Positions 56,596-64,000 of a DNA stretch of 64,000 nt are shown here, piece by piece. A program made the position numbers and the translations under genes. Location: positions 1-64,000 of the forward strand of contig JAVSML010024428.1 in NCBI GenBank assembly GCA_038503035.1, in the 5' to 3' direction. The notes under the pieces are model-generated. The model saw nothing but the letters and a program-made list of their open reading frames with translations. It was not told where the DNA came from and did no database searches. Origin of the DNA: Crocodylus rhombifer (Eukaryota > Chordata > Crocodylia > Crocodylidae). Within the stretch, counting starts at the first letter, position 1, and each line of letters opens with the position of its first letter.

Positions 56596-58185
56596 TTGAT
56601 TAAAACCAAATCATTTTGGTTCTTGGTTAAAATGCTCAACCCCCCTTTGCAGGAAAACAAAAAAAATGCTCATTTTGGATTTTAATTAAATCCACCAAAC
56701 GTTTTGAAAAGCACGTTTTGTTTTCCTCCAAAATTTTCAAAAGACCACACACAGTCAACATCTCAGAAAGCTCGAATCTCAGGGTTTATACATTTCCCTG
56801 GGTAAAAGAAGGTGAAGAAATGCTAAACGAGACCTACAGGGAAATGCTCTGTTCAGCTAGCTAGAGCATTTTACCCACCTGCCCTCTTGTTTATTTACCT
56901 GTAGATAGTGCATCAAATCTGTCCTGCAGCTTTTATGCATCTTGTAATAAGTATTTTATCTGATATATACTTTATCCTGTGGTATATATAAATTCAACTG
57001 TATAAATAAGTTAAATCCTATTTTTGAAAGATGCATTTATTTACATCTATTCTTTTACAGCGCATCACTGGAAAGTATTTCATTTGATTTGGGAAGGAGA
57101 GAGCAGCCTGACTGCAAAAAACAGAATTAACACACAGTAGTGCTCCCATAAAAAAGCTATCTTTCTTTGCAAATACTTGTGCATTTGTGGAAGTGTTCCA
57201 TGCAGCCAGGAAATGTCACTGCAGATGAATTTTAAATAAAGTGTTCATATTTCTTTGGGGACCTTCAGATCAGAAAAAGAAATGGAATATTTACAATTTG
57301 GTGCATAATTCATTTTCTATGAGTAACTTCCAATTTCCCCCCCACCCCCCAATCTGTATAGTACTTGCATCCTGAGACAAAAACAGGGATAAATAACTGA
57401 GAAATAAAGAAAAGGGGTTAAACAGTATCATCGTCATCATTATCGTTACTATTGCTCTTGTTATTATTGGAAGGGGAGAACAGAGAGAAATTTCTGGCAG
57501 ATGTGTTTTAATCTTTTCTTACTTACATTTTTCTTTCACTAAGAAATGAGCCTGGATCAAATTGTGGCATCTCATTTCCCCAAACTTTGGAAGAGTTCAG
57601 AAAAAAAGAGACAGACAGAGCGAGCGAGAGATCTAAATTTTGCAGCTGTGCTGTCTGGGTCAACCTCAGATGTGCAGAAAATGGGTCTAGGTTTGATCTT
57701 TCACTTTTCATCAGTGAAGTTACTGAAGATTTGTACTGTTTTAAATAAGAAATTGATTTGGCCCCATGTCAGCATTCCCCGCACACCAACAGAGTTAGGG
57801 ACTGTCTTTGTACAATTTGTTTGTAGAATGCTTAATAAAATAATCCCTGTTCAGGGACCTCATAAACTACTGCAATGATAATGGCAGCAATAATTAATTA
57901 CTTTGATATTTATACAGTGCTTTAAGATGAAAGATGAAAGGGGAAGTGCAAAATACTGATGTATTTTACATTTCCCTCTGTGGGGGGAGGAGGAAAAAAA
58001 TGTAGCAAAGGTCGTCTCATCTCACCACTAACCTGAAAAGCAGTAGATAAAAAGTTCCAGACTGATTTCATGCCTGTCATAGCCCCTATATCACTCTGCA
58101 TTTATGGAATATTTCAAAGTTGCATTCATTTCTATCTCAGTCAGATCAGAGAGAGGACTTTAGCAGTTGATAACAGAATGAGGCT
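56596..58185. other. No gene recognised
   Basis: AT-rich GAAAATT/TTTTGG-type text to 56740, then unique-looking sequence. A C run lies near 57338-57350, and TCATCATTATCG-type trinucleotide text near 57430. The 110-codon frame at 57546-57878 has no domain that I recognise. Confidence 0.4.
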
Positions 58186-58189
58186 GCCA

Positions 58190-58480
58190 GGTTCCTTATA
58201 AAAGAGGAAATGGCAGGAGCACATTTAACCTATTTTGAACAAATTGCATTGGCTGACAGTCAAATATCATATTGATTTTAACACTGCTCTCCTTATAATT
58301 TGCTGCATGGTCCCAGTCCAGCACATCTCTTTGACCTTCTTATAACCTGAGTTCTAGGCCATTTTTTTGTAGATTTACTGAAGCACGGTCCTTGCTTGTC
58401 CTAAGACTGCAGTATCTTCTTCTGCCTACAGATACACCACCTTATAGGCATCTGGTTCCACTAGCCTTTCTTTGGTTTTG
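58190..58480 (+). mobile_element. Ancient LINE (L2-like) reverse transcriptase remnant
   Basis: Across frameshifts one reads EHI, NKLHWLTVKYHIDFNTALL and further LL-CCMVPVQHISL, matching the known LINE stretch HWLPVEYRIDFKIALLTFKALHGLAPPYLSELL. Very old. Orientation is plus. Confidence 0.5.
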
Positions 58481-58961
58481 ACTTTAAATCTAGATATAAA
58501 TTATCGGGAGGCCAATGTGCCTTTCAGATGTAACGTCTTACCCCAGGTACAACTGACTTTGGTGCTGTGGGCGAGTTGCACCATATCCAGACACAACTGC
58601 TTCTTTCATGGCAATTGCATTGTAGGCATTATTATGCTGCTTAGCTATTGGGAGTCAGTAATAGTCTGTGAGAGAAGTGGGCACTGATATGTATATCCCT
58701 GGAGTTTGCACCAAGATAATTTTACTCTTTTTTTTTTTTTCCCCCAGGGTGACTTTAAAATGGGTTGCTGGATGTTACATCAGTAAAGAAGTCCCTGCCC
58801 CCTTTTTACATGTATGTAAGAATGCACTAAAGTCATGTAAGCACATCATGTGCCCAGTTCCTTAATATCTGAGGCCTTACTGAGTACTTGAAAATCTAGA
58901 GCCAGGAAATTATGCCAATTTATAACAGTTACAATATAGCCTGTACTCCTGCCATATCACT
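58481..58961. other. No gene recognised
   Basis: T/C run at 58728-58745. Nothing else named. Confidence 0.45.
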
Positions 58962-59377
58962 GGGTGCATCTACACATGCTCTACATGTGATTAAATAAAT
59001 TACAACACACTTTGTGCTGGAGTTTATTGCTCCTGGGTGCAATGTTTCCATGTGCTCCCAGGACCGCAGCACCTTGAGCCGGGTTAGAGGAGCCCCAACT
59101 GGCAGGGGGGTCAGCCTGCAAGCCCCGGGTTGCTCTGGTGACTCGACATCCTGCGCAGGGGCTGGCTACAACACAAGGGTGCTATAATGTGGGGCAGGCC
59201 CCCGCGCTGAAGCATCCTTATGCCCCATCAGCCCCATTTGCATCTACATGTGCACTGCTAAAAAATATGTTTAAAAGTACTAACCAACAGTGGAATTTAT
59301 TAGGGACGTAATCATTTAGACTTTACTGAGGAGCGAATTAGGCAACTCCACAAAAATCGTCTCATGTAGATGCACCC
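58962..59377. mobile_element. hAT-like small element, family F copy 3
   Basis: The left end GGGTGCATCTACACATGCTC and the right end CTCATGTAGATGCACCC are inverse. The interior shares the GGAGTTTATTGCTC, CAGGACCGCAGCACCTTGAG, GAGCCCCAACTGGCAGG and GGGGCTGGC blocks with 47962-48368. This is the cleanest copy of the family. Confidence 0.8.
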
Positions 59378-59457
59378 ACTATGTTGTACAGAATAGTCCT
59401 GTATGACCAGGAGGATTTACCTGTTAGCCTTACAAGTCTTTTGCTGCTTTAAATTCT

Positions 59458-59882
59458 TCATAGTTTCATAGTTTCATAGTTAGTAGGGTCAGAAGGGACC
59501 TGAGCAGATCATTAAGTCCGACCCCCTGCCATGGCAGGAAATAGTACTGGGGTCAAATGACCGCAGCAAGGTAATTGTCAAGCCTTGTCTTAAAGACCCC
59601 CAGGGCAGGAGCCAGCACCACTTCACTTGGAAGTTGGTTCCAGATCCTAGCTGCCCTGACCGTGAAGTCGCCTCCTGATATCTAGTCTGAATCTCCCCTC
59701 TGCCAGCTTGTGACGGCTATTCCTGGTCACTCCTGGCGGTGCTCGGGGGAACAGGGACTCCCCCAGTGCCTGCTGGTCCCCCCTGACTAGTTTGTAACAG
59801 GCCACTAGATCCCCCTCAGCCTTCTCTTGTGGAGGCTGAACGGGTTCAGGTCCCATCGCCTCTCCTCGTAGGGCCTCCCGGA
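59458..59882 (-). mobile_element. CR1 LINE 3' portion, antisense, young
   Basis: The plus strand starts with a CATAGTTT x3 tail, then GGGTCAGAAGGGACCTGAGC, AGATCATTAAGTCCGACCCC, CTGCCATGGCAGG. Read antisense it gives ORF2 C-terminal text (RRYDLNPFSLHKRRL-type region at 59820-59880, then GDLVACYKLVRGDQ). A 69-codon frame remains open on the minus strand. Little decayed. Confidence 0.92.
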
Positions 59883-59989
59883 GTGTCGGACATTACTGAT
59901 GGCACCCGAGCACAGCCAAGTGGAGGCCATCCTTCATTCCCTGCCCAGTACGTACTCCCCACCCCCCTTATACTGCCCCCCACAGGGAG

Positions 59990-61230
59990 TGAAATGGAGC
60001 CCCTCTGCCCCAGGCCCACCCCCACACCAAGTTGGGTCTGCCAAGCTGAAGGAAGCCCATGTTGTGGGGGTGTTTCCCCGCTAACCCCTCCACTCAGCCA
60101 TGCCAGCTGAACAGCCTTGCCTCCTACAAGTCTCAGCTTCTAACCCACTGGGGAAGGGGGAGAAAAAGACCCCTGCCCCAGTCTCATTCTCTCTGAGCTG
60201 GGGTCTGCCCAGCTGGGCTGGGGGGGCAGTCCCACAATGTGGGGTAGTGGGCTTCCTCCATTCCCTCCCAGTCAGGCTGGCTCCATAGAAGGAAGGATCA
60301 GGCCCTGCTCCCCAGCATGAGCCCCCCAGACTGCCCGGTGCATCTTGCTAGCTGCTGCTGGTGCCAGGCTCTGGTGGGACACACTAGGTGGCTCAGGGAC
60401 TTGTGCCAGGCAGCAGGGAAAGATGAACTCCAGAGAGGGATGAATCAGGTCCCACTGCCCACTGTGGGCCTCCTGGGCTGCCCAGTGCATCTTGCTGGAG
60501 CCCAGTACTAGTGACAGCCAGCAGAATATGATGGGTAGTTTGTGGGCTTATACCAGGTGGCAGGGCCCAATTCTTCCTTCTATGATGCACTCCTGCCCTG
60601 CACTCTTGTCCTCCCTGCTCAGTGCAAGCCCCCTGGGCCACCTGGCACATCTGGCCAGTTGCTACTGGTGATGGGCTCTGGCAGGATGCACTGAATGGTA
60701 TAGGAGGCCTGTGTTGGGCAGTAGGGCCTGATTCTTTCCTCTCTGGAGTCCTTCTGTCCCCACTGCCCAACACAAGCCCCTCAGGCTGTCCAGCATGTCC
60801 CACCAGAGCCTGGCACTAGCTTCACCAGAAAAGACGTGAGGCAGCCCAGGGGGCTTTTCCAGGATGGGAGGGAGGGGGTCCAATCTTTCCTTCTATGGAT
60901 CCTTCCTAGCTGGGTGGGGAAGGGGCAAACCTCCCCATGGTGTGAAGCCCCACTTAGAGGCAGGGCAAGACCCCAGTCTGAGGCAGGGCAAGATAGGACA
61001 GCACCCAGCTGGGGGCAGGGGCGGGGGTCAAGACAGGGGTAGAGGAATCCTTCCCCCATGGCATAGGGATCCCCCCAGATGAGCAGAGCCCAACTCAGGA
61101 GGACTGAGACCAGTTTAGGGGCTTTATTCTCCCCTAGCCCCTGTGGTTCAGAGGCAGAGACTCTTAGGGAGCAAGGCCGTGCAACCTCTTGGCTGGGCAG
61201 ACCCTGCAAGGAAGGGTTAGTGGGGAGCCA
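59990..61230. mobile_element. ~1.2-kb GC-rich nested palindrome, body of family B long copy
   Basis: The halves are inverse about a centre near 60590. GCCAGGCTCTGGTGGGA (60363) pairs with TCCCACCAGAGCCTGGC (60798-60814). TCCATAGAAGGAA (60281) pairs with TTCCTTCTATGGA (60887-60899). CAGCCTTGCCTCCTACAAGT, CTCAGCTTCTAACCCA (60109-60144) pairs with the reverse complement of about 61135-61175, after an extra ~110 bp on the right. The right flank continues into sequence shared with 9923-10169. The many overlapping frames (up to 150 codons) are by-products of GC-rich palindromic DNA and have no recognised domain. Confidence 0.75.
60317..60830. repeat. Diverged ~150-bp repeat units within the palindrome
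   Basis: Similar phrases recur in direct orientation at about 60319 (CAGACTGCCCGGTGCATCTT), 60465 (TGGGCTGCCCAGTGCATCTT), 60626 (TGGGCCACCTGGCACATCTG) and 60774 (CAGGCTGTCCAGCATGTCCC). Because each unit is itself partly palindromic, the units also match in inverse orientation. Confidence 0.6.
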
Positions 61231-61475
61231 CATAGCATCCTGGGATGCCAGGAGACTGACCTAATTTGAGCTGGGAGAGGATCTGACACAGAAGTTCAAT
61301 AGATCAGTCCAAACTAAACTGAGCCAGTGATACTAATCCACCCAGCTCTCCCTTGAACGGGGCGGGGTTCCACCATTTAGAAACTGGTCTATATGCATTG
61401 AACTTCCGTTCTGTTACAGGTTTAGACCAATTTCCGATCACTTATAGTGATTTATGTGTAATGTCAGTTCCTAAC
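61231..61475. mobile_element. Family B right-end module (shared with 9.9-kb copy)
   Basis: AGCATCCTGGGATGCCAGGA, GAGGATCTGACACAGAAGTT, CAATA, GATACTAATCCACCCAG, GCATTGAACTTCCGTTCTGT, GATCACTTATAGTG, GTCAGTTCCTAACC occur in the same order as in 9923-10169. The terminal GGTTAGGAAC on the minus strand matches the terminus inferred for the short copy. Confidence 0.65.
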
Positions 61476-62325
61476 CATACTATGTCTTTCACCTCTTAAT
61501 GTCTGTTGTTCAGTGAGAAGAGTTAACTTTTATCAGGTGTAGACTTTGAGCCAGATCATGCGCTACTATGAACTTCCACAGCAACACTGATCTGTCCCAT
61601 TGCTAGAGAATAGTAGTAGAAGGGAGGAGGTTCATATTTTTTGTGGTTTCTCTAAACATTTTTCAATCTCACCTTCTGTTCTCCAGGGCAGTGCTAATCA
61701 GATGTTGAAGGCAACATGTAATTTGGAAAAGGGTGACTTTTTGCTTAAGGCAAATTCACAAATGTTTGCAATTTTGCTGCAGGGCAGAGGTAGAATGTAA
61801 TCGTATGTGGCACAGAAACTGTTCTTCTCACAGCCAAAATGGAGATCTGTTTTACCTTGGATCAGAATTATCAATATTTGTAAAAATTGCACTTTGCTTG
61901 TGTTTAGAAGGCTGTAAAGTAAGAATTACATTCTTTCTATAAAAAAAGGTATTGCATTTCTAGAGATGCAAACATGTGGCTGACATGAGGAGAGGGTGGA
62001 AAAAAGGTAACCTGTTTAATTAAATTACTTTAATCTTGCCACTTTTTGATGCAAAAGCAGCCTGAGGTCTAGTTTAGAGTATCCCTAAGACTGCTCAAAT
62101 GGAAGCCATGTAGGATGATTTCATCAATCTACGGCTGCTTAAAGCACCATGAGTTGGCCCTTCCCTTTCATAAGCAAGAAATAATCTGACCTCGCAAACA
62201 ATGGCAAATTGTTCTCACTCTTTTTAGTGATTAAAGAAAATCATATTTTGTACTAATGGGACAACTGAGATGATTCATTTAATTATGAACATACTACATA
62301 TTTGCATACTACATACTTCCATCCC
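61476..62325. other. No gene recognised
   Basis: AT-rich and unique-looking; short frames only. Confidence 0.45.
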
Positions 62326-62467
62326 TGGAGATTTTTAAGGCCCGGTTTAAAAAAGCCCTGGCTGGGATCATCTAGTTGGGGCTGGTCCTGCTTTGAGCAG
62401 GGAGTTGGACTAAATGTGACCTCCTGAGGTCTCTTCCAACCCACATTTTCTATGATACTGTGATTCT
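62326..62467 (+). mobile_element. CR1 LINE 3' end
   Basis: CATCCCTGGAGATTTTTAAG, GCCCGGTTTAAAAAAGCCCT, GGCTGGGATCATCTAGTTGG, GGCTGGTCCTGCTTTGAGCA, GGGAGTTGGACTAAATGTGA, CCTCCTGAGGTCTCTTCCAA and tail TTCTATGATACTGTGATTC. Sense, ~140 bp, well preserved. Confidence 0.92.
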
Positions 62468-64000
62468 ACAGGCAACCTTATAGTAAAACATTATGGCTTC
62501 TCTGGACCTGGGTCAGATTTAAATGACTAACTCCAAAGAGAAAAAAGCTCAGCACCTCATTACTACTTCATTTCTGCAAATAGCTGGAAGCTAAGCCCAG
62601 TACTCTGTTTGGTGGTTCTTGTGGGTTTTTTGTTTTTTTTTGGGGGGGGGGGGGGCAGTTAAGTTGCCATAACCTGTGTTCCCCTCTTCATTTATACTAA
62701 TGAGACTAGCTTGCACCAACATTGCTTTGTCATCACTACCATTTCCCCGTCCTTGTTTGCACGCTGGGTTGTAAAACTTTACTGCCAGGGATGGCTTAAA
62801 AAAATAAAAATAAAATAAAATCTAATTTACATTTTTGTTCCAACTGCTTTTCTTGACAGACAGTTGCCCACAGCTCAGTGGCTGCTCTGTTCAGTGTACT
62901 TTAATTTTGAGCTTTCAAGTTTTTCTGCAGCCCATTCAGAAGTAAATTCTCAGGGAAAATTGAGCTCTGTCATGGATGGATTAGTACTATAATAGTTGGT
63001 CACATATCTTGCATGAAACCTTTCAAAAGCAAGGCAAATGAGAAGGAAATGAAATTCATTTCATACTTCTTCAAGCACGCTAAAAGACTTTCTCTCCAAG
63101 TAATCTGTGAAGTACCACTAGTTTATTGGAGGTTCACATAACTACCATTACATTATACCTTGTCACAATCTCATATATTGGGTGACTGCTTTTTCTGAAC
63201 TGATGGTACCTGCAAAGTGTTCTCCATAGGCACTGAGCAGAGAATACTGTTTCTTTGATCAAAATGTATAGGTCCAAGGAATGGCATAAATAAAAATATT
63301 TGAGGCACATTGGAACATTATAGGTCATAGGTCAATGAAATCTGAAAGGAAGATATATTGAGGAGACATCACATTTGCTATTTGATGATTTGCTGAACAA
63401 AAAAAAAAAGAACGATGCAGGGAGTAGGGAAGAGAGAGAGAGGGAAAGAGAGATAAAGTGGGGGTGGAAAAAAATAATAAAGTTCTTTCCAGATATCTAG
63501 CTTACAGAAGACATAGCCATTTTCCCTTGTGGAAGTCACAGAGGCTATATTGCTTTTAGCAATCCATTTGGTTTTTTTGTCATTTGCAATGATGGCAGCA
63601 CTTCATCCCTTTAGCGTATATGTGTGTGTCTCTGAGTGTGTATAATGTGCATTTTATTTCTTCTTTGGGTAAGATAAACAAATATCTGCATTATTTTGGA
63701 TAGCTATTTGATTTAGCCTTTCAGATGCAGCCCATTTGTGGAAAAAAATAATAATAATAACCTGCAGAGATATTGTATATGAACTGATAGTGTATTAAAT
63801 ATCATAAATATAAATGTCGCTGATTATATGATATGGAGCAGATGGAGCAGTTATATATATATTCAGGTCTTGATTCAGCACAGCACTTAAGCATTTATTT
63901 GCTCAAGGCCTATTGGAGCAAAAGCACGTGAGTAAGTTGTCTGCTCCACACTATGAGTGGGACATAACGGCATTAAAAAGTTGGAAGTGGGCTTTTGCAT
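62468..64000. other. No gene recognised
   Basis: Simple repeats at 62798-62820 (AAAAT-type), 63431-63453 (GA)n and 63748-63760 (AAT)n. Otherwise AT-rich unique-looking sequence to the window end. Confidence 0.45.
62642..62655. repeat. G14 homopolymer after a T run
   Basis: Fourteen consecutive G directly after T8-9. A frequent sequencing or assembly trouble spot. Confidence 0.95.

Noticed and set aside
60393..61233. Several 130-150-codon antisense Pro/Ser/Leu-rich frames
   Set aside because: They fall inside the GC-rich palindrome; parallel frames exist on both strands because the DNA is self-complementary.
1..64000. Endogenous retrovirus, viral insertion, CRISPR-like array or bacterial gene cluster
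   Set aside because: No LTR pair, retroviral protein motif, spaced identical repeats or dense prokaryotic-style coding was seen on either strand.

Overview
This 64 kb window looks like non-coding vertebrate nuclear DNA. I found no host protein-coding exon, no tRNA, rRNA or snRNA gene, no CRISPR array and no operon. All long open reading frames lie in repeats or in low-complexity DNA. The repeat content suggests a non-avian sauropsid. It includes many CR1 LINE fragments of several ages, usually 5'-truncated and with 3' tails of the TCTATGATTCTATGA or TTCTTATGTTC type. It also holds many small hAT-like inverted-repeat elements (GGGTGCATCTACAC..., CAGGGCTG..., CAGGGGTGTCAAA...-type ends), worn MIR/CORE-SINE-like pieces and tRNA-derived SINE relics. 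I favour a crocodilian, with turtle as the alternative. This is inference from repeat style; no species marker was checked.

Layout. 1-9.7 kb: mostly unrecognised AT-rich sequence, a CR1 tail (6.0 kb), a hairpin-rich small transposon (6.14-6.41 kb), a hAT-like piece (7.6 kb) and a MIR-like piece (8.6 kb). 9.7-17.4 kb: several inverted-repeat elements, an antisense CR1, three tRNA-SINE relics and a 187-bp TA-flanked foldback element. 17.4-25.7 kb: quiet sequence, worn CR1 copies and a 590-bp full-length palindromic element with TA at each end. 26.67-27.30 kb: a striking inverted duplication with two ~175-bp arms around ~280 bp of alternating TG/TA/CA sequence, followed by a hAT-like element. 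28-35 kb: MIR-like pieces, an element of uncertain (possibly Penelope-like) class with a 48-bp minisatellite, a second copy of the 6.1-kb family and a purine tract. 36-46 kb: a short hairpin, a SINE relic, a CR1 of a different 3'-tail lineage, two GC-rich inverted-repeat elements, a candidate conserved block and a CTCF-like motif. 46-53.7 kb: two CR1 copies with readable reverse-transcriptase remnants and a cluster of hAT-like elements. 54.9-64 kb: a third copy of the 6.1-kb family with an internal 69-bp tandem repeat, LINE remnants, an antisense CR1 and a ~1.2-kb GC-rich nested palindrome (60.0-61.2 kb). The right flank of that palindrome is shared with a second, gutted copy at 9.77-10.17 kb.

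No genes work together here. What stands out is structural: foldback and inverted-repeat DNA of several unrelated families, with internal hairpins kept between copies. The best candidates for something new are the 26.7-27.3 kb palindrome, the 60-61.2 kb nested palindrome family and the three-copy family at 6.1/34.3/54.9 kb. I see no convincing evidence of an undescribed functional system.
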